Assembly: GCF_003097315.1 (NCBI RefSeq) | Contig: NZ_QDDL01000013.1 | Location: forward strand, 1-64,000 | DNA length: 64,000 nucleotides | Reading direction: 5' to 3' | From: Pelagibaculum spongiae | Lineage (GTDB): Bacteria > Pseudomonadota > Gammaproteobacteria > Enterobacterales > Pelagibaculaceae | Shown: piece after piece, positions 1 through 8,261 of the stretch | Layout: each line of letters begins with the position of its first letter | Position numbering within the stretch: position 1 is the stretch's first letter | The notes under the pieces: model-generated | The model's input: only the letters and a program-made list of their open reading frames with translations | Told to the model about the DNA's origin: nothing | Database searches by the model: none | Translations under genes and position numbers: made by a program

Positions 1-727
1 CATGGCGTCGTTTTTTAGCTGCTTTTTTATTGTTTTTGGTACGGCCCGATTTAGACGCCACTTCTGGCAACTCGGTTTCGACTCTTGCTTGAATGGACGT
101 GTAATCTGATGTTTCTGGTGTTTTAGCAATGCCTGCACGCAAAGGATTGAGGTCAACATACGCCATGCAAGTCAGTAGCGCTTGTTCGTCGAGTAACGCT
201 TGGGCCTTAAAACGGCCTTCCCAAAAACGCCCCTTGCAATGGTCTTCGGCATTGGCCAACCGAGCCAGCGGTTCATTAATCGATTTCATAAACCAGCTAA
301 TTGAATACAATCGCTTGCGATATTCTTCAGCTTTGGTTTCAACATAATGAATTTCAGCTGCGCTGAGCAGGCGTCGCTTTTGTGAACTAAGGTATTTTTT
401 TACTAACGGCTCGGCATCGAACACTTTGGTATATTGCAATAACACCTGGCGCGCACTCCATTTATTGGCTCGCGCAACATCAACATAAAGCACCAAATGA
501 TAATGATTGCTCATCACGGCATAGGCCGCCACATCAATCGAAAATGCCCGAGTCAGCAGATCAATACGATCAACAATCCACTGGCGACGATGATCATAAT
601 TTTTTCGAAGCTCAGGCACAATCGCAGGATCTTCACCACACAACCACCCTCGCCTAACGCATCTTGAACAGGCATGCACATATGGATTCGACTTTGGGTC
701 AAACAAGATCGCACGAGGTGCAGGCAT
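1..727 (-). CDS. RAYT-type (Y1/IS200-like) transposase, C-terminus beyond window edge
   Basis: The minus-strand frame is open from an ATG at 727 to the window edge (242 codons, no stop) and begins MPAPRAILFDPK. It is closely similar along its whole visible length to the complete transposase at 18449-19555. Shared blocks are CVRRGWLCGED, DHRRQWIVDRID, the HUH-type metal motif SNHYHLV and the presumed tyrosine motif MAYVDLNPLRAG. Known family role: single-strand DNA nuclease/transposase acting on hairpin (REP-like) sequences. Its last ~130 residues lie outside the window, so intactness cannot be judged. The DNA just upstream (about 808-864) resembles the upstream DNA of the second copy, including GGGTGGC, so the two loci seem to be copies of one mobile unit. 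Confidence 0.85.
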   Translation of the reverse strand, partial: MPAPRAILFDPKSNPYVHACSRCVRRGWLCGEDPAIVPELRKNYDHRRQWIVDRIDLLTRAFSIDVAAYAVMSNHYHLVLYVDVARANKWSARQVLLQYTKVFDAEPLVKKYLSSQKRRLLSAAEIHYVETKAEEYRKRLYSISWFMKSINEPLARLANAEDHCKGRFWEGRFKAQALLDEQALLTCMAYVDLNPLRAGIAKTPETSDYTSIQARVETELPEVASKSGRTKNNKKAAKKRRH

Positions 728-870
728 AATAGAAAAGGAAGGCTTTTTACAAGCATCCACTCCAGCTTATTTCAGTGGTTTTCTGATGTTATCTGGAATG
801 GATTCACTTTTGAAATCAAATGTTTTTAGGCAGCAGCGTGATCATAAATAAATTTATGGGTGGCGCTATT

Positions 871-1020
871 TTTCCTGTAGGTTGTGGCATCAGCAGCAAA
901 GGGCCTTGTCGCAGCTCGAAAACATCGAGCATTCAGCAAGGTTTAACCAATGCATATTTAGAGGCTGAAGGCTTATTCTCGTTAAGGGAAAGATGGATCA
1001 CACTTCACTATCCCAAGTGA
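871..1020 (+). pseudogene. C-terminal remnant of a group II intron reverse transcriptase/maturase
   Basis: The last ~40 codons of this plus-strand frame read like the C-terminal tail of group II intron-encoded proteins: RSSKTSSIQQGL, then TNAYLEAEGLFSL, then WITLHYP, ending in TGA at 1018-1020. No reverse transcriptase or maturase body precedes it. Upstream of about 870 the sequence instead resembles the DNA 5' of the RAYT transposase gene, so most of the intron has been lost. The stop codon is followed directly by what looks like intron domains V and VI, the normal order at an intron 3' end. Recognition is from pattern memory. The left boundary is approximate. Confidence 0.6.
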
Positions 1021-1089
1021 AACGCCCTGTGCGGACCCGCATGCAGGGTGTTGTGGGGGCTGAGGGTTAGAGACCCTCGGCTACCCGAT
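1021..1089 (+). ncRNA. Group II intron domains V-VI (3' end remnant)
   Basis: Domain V-like hairpin at 1021-1054: CGCCCTG pairs with CAGGGTG around an inner stem TGCGG/CCGCA. A second hairpin at about 1056-1085 pairs GCTGAGGGT with ACCCTCGGC, followed by an unpaired A and the ending CTACCCGAT typical of bacterial group II intron 3' ends. It follows the intron-protein remnant immediately. The 3' end lies about 5 bp from the stop codon of the convergent unknown gene at 1095-1877. With domains I-III gone it cannot self-splice. Confidence 0.6.
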
Positions 1090-1094
1090 TAGGC

Positions 1095-1877
1095 TTATGT
1101 ACCCGATAAACATTTAACCATAGCTTTGATCAAGTCAGTGAATGCAATGTTTAACTTTGAGTACTCAAGAAATAAACTAGCTAAAATATTTATGATAAAA
1201 GAACTTACCAAAGTAAAACCAACAGAAAAAAGTGGGTATTTTTTAATAAATAACTCGACTCTAGATATTAATGGTTTCTTTATTTTTTTAAGTTCTTTCT
1301 CTAACTTAGAAATGTATCCATCAGGTAAGCTTTTGCTATTAATATATGATTTACACGAGTTACATAGCTGAGGTTTTTCAGTGTTGTAGATGACATCAAA
1401 TTTATCACCGTTCATATCGAATAAACATCCACGAGTGTCGTCGTGAACAATATCGTATGCCTCATCGCTACAAACAGACGGTAAAATGTTAACCAAAACA
1501 GCTACTTCATATATATTTTTCAGGATAAAATTTTCAATAGAAATATTGTTATTTAGAAGTAGCTGGTCTATCCCTGCAATAGATAAACAAACAGCATTAT
1601 CATTTATTCTGTGGAGGTAAAAATCATCATCATAAGGGTAATTCATAATAGCGAATGTGATATCAGCATTCTTTGCTTTAGTAATAATGTTAGAGACTTC
1701 ATCAACGGAGTATTCTACGTCTAGATAACCATCGTTTTTATTTGCTTTAGGTAAGTTTTCAATTGATTCCAATGATGAAACTTCAAAAAACTTTGATGAA
1801 AACGATGATAACTTATTTTTATTGATTACATGCCTAGGGTGACCAAGAAACAATAACTTTATTCTGACTTTATCCAA
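1095..1877 (-). CDS. Unknown protein with CxxC motif and C-terminal membrane segment
   Basis: 260 residues, not recognised. The first ~190 residues look soluble, with a hydrophobic segment around residues 125-135 (VAVLVNILP). A conserved-looking cluster H-x3-RGCLFD followed ~25 residues later by CNSC suggests a Cys/His metal site. A Lys-rich stretch (KLEKELKKIKK) precedes one or two membrane segments near residues 215-240 (VGFTLVSSFIINILASLF). This suggests a cytosolic domain tethered to the membrane by its C-terminus. Composition is clearly more AT-rich than the chromosomal genes nearby, and it sits beside an intron remnant and a transposase, which suggests horizontal acquisition. Function unknown. 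Confidence 0.6.
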   Translation of the reverse strand: MDKVRIKLLFLGHPRHVINKNKLSSFSSKFFEVSSLESIENLPKANKNDGYLDVEYSVDEVSNIITKAKNADITFAIMNYPYDDDFYLHRINDNAVCLSIAGIDQLLLNNNISIENFILKNIYEVAVLVNILPSVCSDEAYDIVHDDTRGCLFDMNGDKFDVIYNTEKPQLCNSCKSYINSKSLPDGYISKLEKELKKIKKPLISRVELFIKKYPLFSVGFTLVSSFIINILASLFLEYSKLNIAFTDLIKAMVKCLSGT

Positions 1878-1936
1878 TTGTTGACCTTTATAAAAGTTTG
1901 AAGCTTAAATGCTGATTATGAAATAAGCCTAACAGC

Positions 1937-1966
1937 AACCTATACGGTTCTGTTTCCGTATAGGTT
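1937..1966. repeat. Perfect 11-bp inverted repeat
   Basis: Arms AACCTATACGG and CCGTATAGGTT are exact reverse complements around an 8-base loop (TTCTGTTT). It lies 60 bp upstream of the start of the unknown gene at 1095-1877, so it could be an operator or part of a mobile-element end. No T-run follows, so a terminator is unlikely. Confidence 0.6.
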
Positions 1967-2279
1967 TATATAGATATGAAAGCAGGATTCCGCTTTAGGC
2001 CGCTAGCCACGTGACCTGAAGCCGCTTTCACCGTTTGCAGGCGACCGTATATCTCCTTTCCGTATATGTCAATTGACTGAAATGTCACTTATGATCCGCT
2101 GAACAGAAGGGCATCTATCATCCAACCCTAACCAGTTGAAATTAAATTAATTTTTATAGTTGGCTGAAAACAACATATACGGATTCTTTCTCTTAGGTTT
2201 GACAGTTATCGACACGAAAACAGACACCACCCATAGCTTTAACTCATTAACACAACTACAGATAAAAACATTAATTCTT

Positions 2280-2311
2280 GGTAGGCCAGTAATTAAAACT
2301 ACTGGTCTACC
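2280..2311 (-). terminator. Stem-loop downstream of ade, possible weak terminator
   Basis: GGTAGGCCAGTA pairs with TACTGGTCTACC (one G-U type mismatch) around 8 bases, 130 bp beyond the deaminase stop. No strong T-tract follows on the minus strand, so termination is only a possibility. Confidence 0.3.
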
Positions 2312-2442
2312 GATACCGTTGGTCGCAAGGTGTTTTCTAGATTGGATGGCAATACAGGGGTTTACTACCTTGCCAATACCTTTGTCTGACAGGGCTTTGC
2401 CACCTAAAAAATATCAATCAGCAATGCTCATTTATTTATCTC

Positions 2443-4212
2443 TCACCCCACCTTCACACTCATCATTTCAAAACTAACTGCGTTAAATAGCCCCTTGTCG
2501 GTCAATTTTATTTCTGGGATGACTGGCAGTGCTAAAAATGCCATTTGAATAAAAGGTTCAGCGGGAATTACGCCCATATCTTTACAACAGGCTTTTAATT
2601 GGGTGATTTTTTCAGTCACTATCTCAGCCGGTTCTAGGCTCATCAGCCCTGCCAGTGGTAGCTCAAGCCCTGCAGAAACTTGCCCTTGCTGATTGACGGT
2701 ACAGAAACCACCACCTTGCTCAATCAACCAATTGACTGCGGTTGCCATGTCAGTGGGCGATTTGCCAATGACGACTAAATTGTGCGAATCATGGGCGACG
2801 CTGGCGGCAAAAGCACCATGGCGAATACCAAAGCCTCTCACCAAACCTAATGCCGGTTTTGATTGATGACCATAACGCTCAATCACTGCGATCAGTGCAA
2901 TATCATCTTCAACAAATGCTCCAACACGTCCCTTTCCAACACACCATTCGACTAAAAAATCTTTAGTTAATAGTTCATTGGGAATAATTTCTATTGCATG
3001 ATAATGACCATCGGTTAGGCCAATTTCGAGATCTGCTGCGATTAACGGCTGCCTTTGTACAGTATTTTGAATTGGCGGATTAGACTGCTGAAACTTTTGT
3101 TCTACCTGCTCCGGTAGATTTAATTCAGAGACTGTTTTTCCGGCAATCAATACTTCAGAAATCGCCACTTGCTGTAGATCGTTGACTAATAAAATATCCG
3201 CCTGCTTGCCAGGTGCAAGCAAACCAAGATGTTTAAAACCAAAGTGTTTTGCTGCAGACAAACTAGCTGCTCGATAGGCCAAGTGCGGTGCAATGTTGTG
3301 CTTATTAATTAACCGATGCACCAGCCAATTAATGTGCCCCTCGTGGCGAATTTCATAGGGATTTCGGTCATCGGTACATAACAGGCAGCTATCAACGCTT
3401 AGCGGAGTAATTAGCTTTGCGAGCGCATCTAAATTTCGTGCCGCTGAGCCTTCACGAATAATCACACTCATGCCTTTGCGCAGGCGCTCAATGCCTTCGT
3501 CATAAGTGGTCGTTTCATGGCAGTTTTGTACACCGGCAGCTAAATAAGCATTCAATTGATTGCCAGTTAATGTTGGGCAATGGCCGTCAATATTTTTACC
3601 CTTGAACACGTGCAACTTGTCCAGCATATCCGGGTCGCCATTAATCACCCCGGGGAAATTCATTACCTCGGCTAAGCCAGTCACTTTTGGGTTATCTAGC
3701 AACGAGGCCATTTCTGGCAAGGTAAAATCCGCACCATTGGTTTCAAAACCTGGTAAAGCGGGCACGCATGAACTGACATGGACCCACATATTTTGCTGCA
3801 TTAATTCACTGCAACGTAAAAACCAGTCAATGCCTTCGCGCCCCATCACATTAACAATTTCATGGGGATCACAAACAATCGAGGTGGTACCTTTGGCTAA
3901 GGTCAGCGCTTCAAAAGCCATGGGATGCACCGTTGAAGATTCAACATGCATATGACCATCAATAAAACCGGGAACTGCCGTTGCCCCTTTTCCATCGATG
4001 ATTCTGGCAACACCGGTATGGCTGTAATCGTTACCGATTCCGGCTATTTTATCTTTATAAATAGCGATATCGGCGGCAAACTCACCTCCATTGATTAAAT
4101 CCAGCACTTTAATATTTGTGATTAATAGGTCGGCAGGCTGATCACCGCGAGCTACCGCCAATAGCGATTGCAATTCACTATGGTCAGTGACTCCAGCTTT
4201 GGGCTGTTGCAT
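2443..4212 (-). CDS. ade: Adenine deaminase (amidohydrolase family)
   Basis: 589 residues, matching the ~590 of bacterial adenine deaminases. It converts adenine to hypoxanthine and ammonia (EC 3.5.4.2) for purine salvage in the cytosol. The metal-binding HxH motif sits in PGFIDGHMHVESS (residues 81-93). Other family blocks are CDPHEIVNV, the HxH-region GKNIDGHCP, CTDDRNPYEI and the C-terminal HDSHNLVVIG. It stands alone on the minus strand, divergent from the MoxR operon across 462 bp. Cytosine deaminase and dihydroorotase share the fold, but the overall length and the C-terminal domain point to Ade. Confidence 0.93.
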   Translation of the reverse strand: MQQPKAGVTDHSELQSLLAVARGDQPADLLITNIKVLDLINGGEFAADIAIYKDKIAGIGNDYSHTGVARIIDGKGATAVPGFIDGHMHVESSTVHPMAFEALTLAKGTTSIVCDPHEIVNVMGREGIDWFLRCSELMQQNMWVHVSSCVPALPGFETNGADFTLPEMASLLDNPKVTGLAEVMNFPGVINGDPDMLDKLHVFKGKNIDGHCPTLTGNQLNAYLAAGVQNCHETTTYDEGIERLRKGMSVIIREGSAARNLDALAKLITPLSVDSCLLCTDDRNPYEIRHEGHINWLVHRLINKHNIAPHLAYRAASLSAAKHFGFKHLGLLAPGKQADILLVNDLQQVAISEVLIAGKTVSELNLPEQVEQKFQQSNPPIQNTVQRQPLIAADLEIGLTDGHYHAIEIIPNELLTKDFLVEWCVGKGRVGAFVEDDIALIAVIERYGHQSKPALGLVRGFGIRHGAFAASVAHDSHNLVVIGKSPTDMATAVNWLIEQGGGFCTVNQQGQVSAGLELPLAGLMSLEPAEIVTEKITQLKACCKDMGVIPAEPFIQMAFLALPVIPEIKLTDKGLFNAVSFEMMSVKVG

Positions 4213-4674
4213 ATCCCGCTCCTTGAATGGATATTTTAAGTAGATTTTTTAGCCGTTGGAAATTTGATGATTCGCCAACACTTTTTTTGAAAAGCCTACG
4301 TTGGCACTGGCGTAACATACGTCATCTGCGTTAGAACCATCCCAAGAAGCAGCAAGTTTCAAGCCATACCAGTACAGCAATATTCGGCAATAGTCGAAAA
4401 CCATCCATAAAATCTGATTTTCTTCTTAAAACCAGTCAATTGAAGCAAGGCCTCTATCGATAAAAATCGCAAAAATTTTGAAAGCCGCAGTTTGCGATTG
4501 AGATAATTAGTAACTCTGAGTAAAACTATCATTTCAATCGATCACTATGAAACACTTGCCCTGCCTGCCCACCCTATGTACCTTGCTTTGTCGACCATAT
4601 TAGCCATTCAAGCACATCTGATAACCAGTAACAGGCAGCAGCACTATTGATACGCCGCATCAGGAGGATAAACC
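4213..4674. other. 462-bp divergent intergenic region
   Basis: It separates ade (minus) from the moxR operon (plus) and should carry both promoters. No gene, repeat or clear operator could be picked out by eye. Confidence 0.4.
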
Positions 4675-5634
4675 GTGTCGCAACACCAAGCATTTAAAGT
4701 TCTCGAACATTGGCTCAACCAGCAGGTTATTGGCCAATCTTCATTAGTTAACCGTATCCTGATTGCACTTCTAGCAGACGGTCATTTACTGGTTGAAGGT
4801 GCGCCCGGCCTAGCGAAAACCCGTGCGATCGTGGCACTATCCAAAGGGTTAGATGCTGATTTCCAGCGGCTTCAATTTACTCCTGACTTATTGCCTTCTG
4901 ACTTGACCGGCACCGAAATTTTTAACCCCCACGATGGTCAATTCAGCTTTCGTGCCGGGCCGATGTTTCACAACTTGTTGTTAGCCGATGAAATCAACCG
5001 AGCGCCGGCCAAAGTTCAGTCAGCCTTACTAGAGGCGATGGCAGAGCAACAAATTTCTGTCGCCGGAGAAAGTCACAAACTACCTGAACTATTTTTGGTG
5101 ATGGCGACGCAAAACCCAATTGAGCAAGAAGGTACCTACCCGCTACCGGAAGCACAGTTAGATAGATTCTTAATGAAAGTGACTGTTGGCTACCCGGACA
5201 TTGAAACCGAAAAGCTAATATTAGCGCTGGCTAGAAATGAAGTGGTTAAAACCGATACGCCAGAGCCAGAAACCTTATCTCAAGCCAATATCTTTCAGGC
5301 GCGACAGGAATTAATGCAGCTGCATATGGCCGATGAAGTTGAAGCCTATTTGCTGCGAATTATCGAAGCGACTCGCCAACCGAAAGCCTATGACGATCAA
5401 TTAGCACAATGGCTCGAATTTGGTGCCAGCCCACGCGCTACTATTGCGCTTGATCGCTGCGCACGTGCGGTGGCTTGGTTGGATGGTCGTGATTTTGTCA
5501 CGCCCGATGATATTCGCCAGCTCTGCCCGGAAATTCTGCGCCATCGACTGATTCCTAGCTTTAAGGCTGAAGCATCCGGCATATCTAATGACCAAATCAT
5601 TGAACGACTGCTTGAATGCGTTGCATTGCCGTAA
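4675..5634 (+). CDS. MoxR-family AAA+ ATPase
   Basis: 319 residues, full length for the family. MoxR ATPases act as chaperone-like remodelers together with von Willebrand factor A (VWA) proteins. Walker A is GAPGLAKT (residues ~43-50), Walker B is LLLADEINRAP, sensor 1 is MATQNPIEQEGTYPLPEAQLDRF split across MATQNP and the following loop, and a C-terminal lid follows. Start is GTG at 4675, chosen because AGGAGG lies 8 bp upstream and no better ATG exists. It is the first gene of a same-strand run of DUF58, DUF4381, two VWA proteins and BatD, the classic MoxR/Bat arrangement. A 161-bp gap separates it from the DUF58 gene. Confidence 0.92.
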   Translation: MSQHQAFKVLEHWLNQQVIGQSSLVNRILIALLADGHLLVEGAPGLAKTRAIVALSKGLDADFQRLQFTPDLLPSDLTGTEIFNPHDGQFSFRAGPMFHNLLLADEINRAPAKVQSALLEAMAEQQISVAGESHKLPELFLVMATQNPIEQEGTYPLPEAQLDRFLMKVTVGYPDIETEKLILALARNEVVKTDTPEPETLSQANIFQARQELMQLHMADEVEAYLLRIIEATRQPKAYDDQLAQWLEFGASPRATIALDRCARAVAWLDGRDFVTPDDIRQLCPEILRHRLIPSFKAEASGISNDQIIERLLECVALP

Positions 5635-5795
5635 CGCATTTTTTAATAAGTGCGATAATAACGAAACATTTTAAACTTCGATATTTTTTCTACGAATTTT
5701 AAAATATAAATACTTTAAATGGTTGGCGATGCAGGTAAGCATAAAATGCGCCTGTATCTTCAAATATCACCGGTATAGATTGCATAGGTTTAGGG

Positions 5796-6842
5796 ATGAC
5801 TGACCCTGCTACTGATAAAATTGCTAGCGATAAAACTGCCACTGATAAAGCCGCCACTAATAAAATAAGTGCTGACGTGCAGATTCAACTGGAAGATTTA
5901 GTTGGATATAGAGCCGGCGCAAAAGGGCTTGGCCTGCCGCCGTCCCGAAACAGCAGCAGCATGCGCAGCGGTGCGCATATGAGCCGTTTGAAAGGCAGAG
6001 GCATGGAGTACGAGCAAAGCCGCGCTTACCAGTTTGGCGATGATATTCGCCACATTGACTGGCGAGTTACCGCTCGCGCAGGCAAATTATTCAGCAAAGA
6101 ATTTCAAGAAGAAAAAGATCGGCAATTACTTTTTATTGTCGATTTAAATCCAAGCATGCACTTTGGCACCAGAAACTGTTTTAAATCGGTACTGGCAGCC
6201 AGAATTACTTCTTTGCTCGGCTGGGCGGCAACCGCCCATGGCGATAGAGTGGGCGGCATGGTATTTAACCGAAATACTATTACCCAAATCAAACCGGGCA
6301 ATGGTAAAAAAAGCCTGCTTAAATTACTCGATTTAATTTGTAATACCGATGCTGAATCTAGCGTGACTAGCCAGCCAGATGCAAACGCTCAAACAAACAT
6401 CGACATTAATATCCATGGCGGAAGCGAACCGATTACTTTTCATCAGGTGTTGCAGCAAGCACAATCGCTACTGCGCCCCGGTAGCCTAGTGGTGATGTTA
6501 AGTGATTTTTATCAGCTCGATAGCAATGCGGAAACTCAGATCAATCGATTGGCTCAACATTGCGACCCGCTAGCGGTGGTTATCTCCGATCAATTAGAGC
6601 AAACCGCGCCGCCTCCGGGGAAGTACTGGATTAGCCATCAACAGCAAACTGCTCAAATCAACACCCACAGCAAAGCGTTGCGCAGTGCTTGGCAACAACA
6701 GTTTAAAGAACATCAACTGAACTTGTCGGCCATGTTATCTGGCAATGGTATTCCCAATATCCGAATGAGTACTGAACAAGCATCCAGCCCCGATCAGCTC
6801 GCGCTGGCATTAAAGCATGCGCTGGGAATTCGTCATGGTTAA
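5796..6842 (+). CDS. DUF58 protein of the MoxR/Bat operon
   Basis: 348 residues. It carries the DUF58 signature RGMEYEQSR...YQFGDDIRHIDWRVTAR (split, residues ~68-95), followed by a VWA-like fold with LFIVDLNPSM in the place of a MIDAS motif. DUF58 proteins are the usual partner of MoxR ATPases, but no enzymatic role is established. The first ~25 residues are a Thr/Ala/Asp/Lys-rich run of near-repeats (ATDK, ASDK, ATNK) not typical of the family, so the true start may be later or the leader may be a local expansion. The end overlaps the next gene by 8 bp, which indicates translational coupling. Confidence 0.88.
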   Translation: MTDPATDKIASDKTATDKAATNKISADVQIQLEDLVGYRAGAKGLGLPPSRNSSSMRSGAHMSRLKGRGMEYEQSRAYQFGDDIRHIDWRVTARAGKLFSKEFQEEKDRQLLFIVDLNPSMHFGTRNCFKSVLAARITSLLGWAATAHGDRVGGMVFNRNTITQIKPGNGKKSLLKLLDLICNTDAESSVTSQPDANAQTNIDINIHGGSEPITFHQVLQQAQSLLRPGSLVVMLSDFYQLDSNAETQINRLAQHCDPLAVVISDQLEQTAPPPGKYWISHQQQTAQINTHSKALRSAWQQQFKEHQLNLSAMLSGNGIPNIRMSTEQASSPDQLALALKHALGIRHG

Positions 6843-7278
6843 TCAAGCAGCCGACCCACTAAAAGACCTTAAAGACATTCAATTACCAATAGAACCCGGG
6901 CTTTGGCCATTAGCGCCGGGCTGGTGGCTGCTAATGCTGGCAGCTATTGTTTCCATTGCGTTGGTGGTTTATTTCTATTTGAAAAGAAAAAACTCCTTAA
7001 AAACTCACGCTTATAAAGAGTGGCAAGGTTATGTTGATTTACCAGCAAGAGATCAATTAATTAAAACTCGCGGGCTAATTCGCCGGATTGCCCAGCAGCA
7101 GTTTTCAATTTCAGTCGGTGACAATAGCCAACAGAAATGGCAACAGTTTTTGTTAGATCAGCAATTAGACAGCATTTTTGAACAACAGCAGAATTTATGG
7201 TCAAAACAATCGGTTAATGCTGAATATGTAGCAGACTGCTATCAAAAAACCGGTCAATGGATCAGGAGGTTAAAATGA
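6835..7278 (+). CDS. DUF4381 membrane protein of the Bat operon
   Basis: 147 residues from the ATG at 6835. An alternative in-frame ATG lies at 6817. The later start gives the typical N-terminus DPLKDLKDIQLP and has GGGA upstream. One membrane segment lies at roughly residues 24-46 (GWWLLMLAAIVSIALVVYFYL), and the rest is a cytosolic helical domain rich in Gln. DUF4381 proteins occur almost only between DUF58 and VWA genes in Bat operons and presumably help assemble the VWA proteins at the membrane. It overlaps DUF58 upstream and BatA downstream. Confidence 0.85.
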   Translation: MVNQAADPLKDLKDIQLPIEPGLWPLAPGWWLLMLAAIVSIALVVYFYLKRKNSLKTHAYKEWQGYVDLPARDQLIKTRGLIRRIAQQQFSISVGDNSQQKWQQFLLDQQLDSIFEQQQNLWSKQSVNAEYVADCYQKTGQWIRRLK

Positions 7279-8261
7279 ATTTCGCCTGGCCTTGGCTATT
7301 TGCTTTATTACCCTTACCGTGGATTTTAAAGCGACTGCTACCTGCAATTAAGCAACAAGGCAGCAGTTTACGCTTACCCTTTTTTAATCGCATTACACTA
7401 TTACAAAACAACAGCCATCCGCTGAATGTTCGTCATATTGCTTCTTCACTATTATTTGCCATTGGCTGGATAGCGCTGGTGTGTGCAATTGCCCGACCAC
7501 AGTTTATTGGTGAGCCGATCGCCCAGCAAAGAAATGCCCGCGATGTGATGCTGGCAGTTGATTTGTCAGGCAGCATGCAGGCTCAAGATATGGAGCTAGC
7601 GGGTCGCCCGGTTGATCGACTGCAAGTGATTAAAAGCATGATGGGGCCGTTTATTGAACGGCGCGTTGGTGACCGCATCGGTTTGATTTTATTTGGTAGC
7701 CAAGCTTTTTTGCAGGCACCACTAACCCAAGACACCCGCACCATCAACCAATATTTGCAAACCTCGCAAATTCGTTTGGCGGGACCAGAAACCGCTATTG
7801 GCGATGCGATTGCCTTGAGTTTAAAAACCCTTAAAGATTCTCCCGCAGAAAGCCGGGTATTAATATTATTAACCGACGGTAGTAATACTGCCGGTGAAAT
7901 TGAGCCTGAAAAAATTCTACCTTTAGCTAAACAAAACCAGTTAAAAATTCATACCATTGGCATAGGCGGTGAAGAACGCATTATTCGCGATTTCTTTGGA
8001 AGCCGCAGACAAAACCCGGCTGCCGATCTAGATGAAGCCTTACTGAACTTGATTGCCGAGCAAACCGGCGGCCAATACTTTCGTGCCAGAAACCCACAAG
8101 AATTGGAAAAAATTTATCAGCTACTTGATCAGCTAGAACCGATTGAAGCCGATCAACAATGGTTTTATCCAGTTGAAGCACTTTATTTTTGGCCATTATC
8201 TATTTTCTTAATCAGTCTATTTTTCAACCTATTATTTGAACGCAGGAGGCAGAATGTTTGA
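7275..8261 (+). CDS. batA: BatA-like VWA-domain membrane protein
   Basis: 328 residues from ATG 7275, preferred over an in-frame ATG at 7257 because AGGAGG lies 6 bp upstream. Layout: N-terminal hydrophobic segment (WPWLFALLPLPWIL), second membrane segment around residues 55-75, VWA domain with a perfect MIDAS motif DLSGS (residues 96-100) plus the distal TDGSN, and a C-terminal membrane segment (LYFWPLSIFLISLFFNLLF). This is the standard BatA layout. The family is linked to aerotolerance and envelope stress. The metal-binding residues are all visible, so the site should be functional. It overlaps batB by 8 bp. Confidence 0.9.
   Translation: MNFAWPWLFALLPLPWILKRLLPAIKQQGSSLRLPFFNRITLLQNNSHPLNVRHIASSLLFAIGWIALVCAIARPQFIGEPIAQQRNARDVMLAVDLSGSMQAQDMELAGRPVDRLQVIKSMMGPFIERRVGDRIGLILFGSQAFLQAPLTQDTRTINQYLQTSQIRLAGPETAIGDAIALSLKTLKDSPAESRVLILLTDGSNTAGEIEPEKILPLAKQNQLKIHTIGIGGEERIIRDFFGSRRQNPAADLDEALLNLIAEQTGGQYFRARNPQELEKIYQLLDQLEPIEADQQWFYPVEALYFWPLSIFLISLFFNLLFERRRQNV

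Larger units (their letters stand above)
1878..2442. other. 565-bp intergenic stretch with hairpins and repeated CCGTATA motifs
   Basis: No convincing gene. A TTG-started frame (2160-2477) overlaps the deaminase end and has no family resemblance. The stretch holds a perfect 11-bp hairpin (1937-1966), further CCGTATA/TATACGG motifs near 2045, 2058 and 2172, and a 12-bp stem-loop at 2280-2311 downstream of ade. It marks the boundary between the accessory left end and the chromosomal genes. Confidence 0.5.

Noticed and set aside
553-756. 67-codon minus-strand frame at the left end
   Set aside because: Out of frame with the transposase and explained by it.
2160-2477. 105-codon TTG-started frame
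   Set aside because: Overlaps the end of ade on the other strand, has no ribosome binding site and no protein-like composition.
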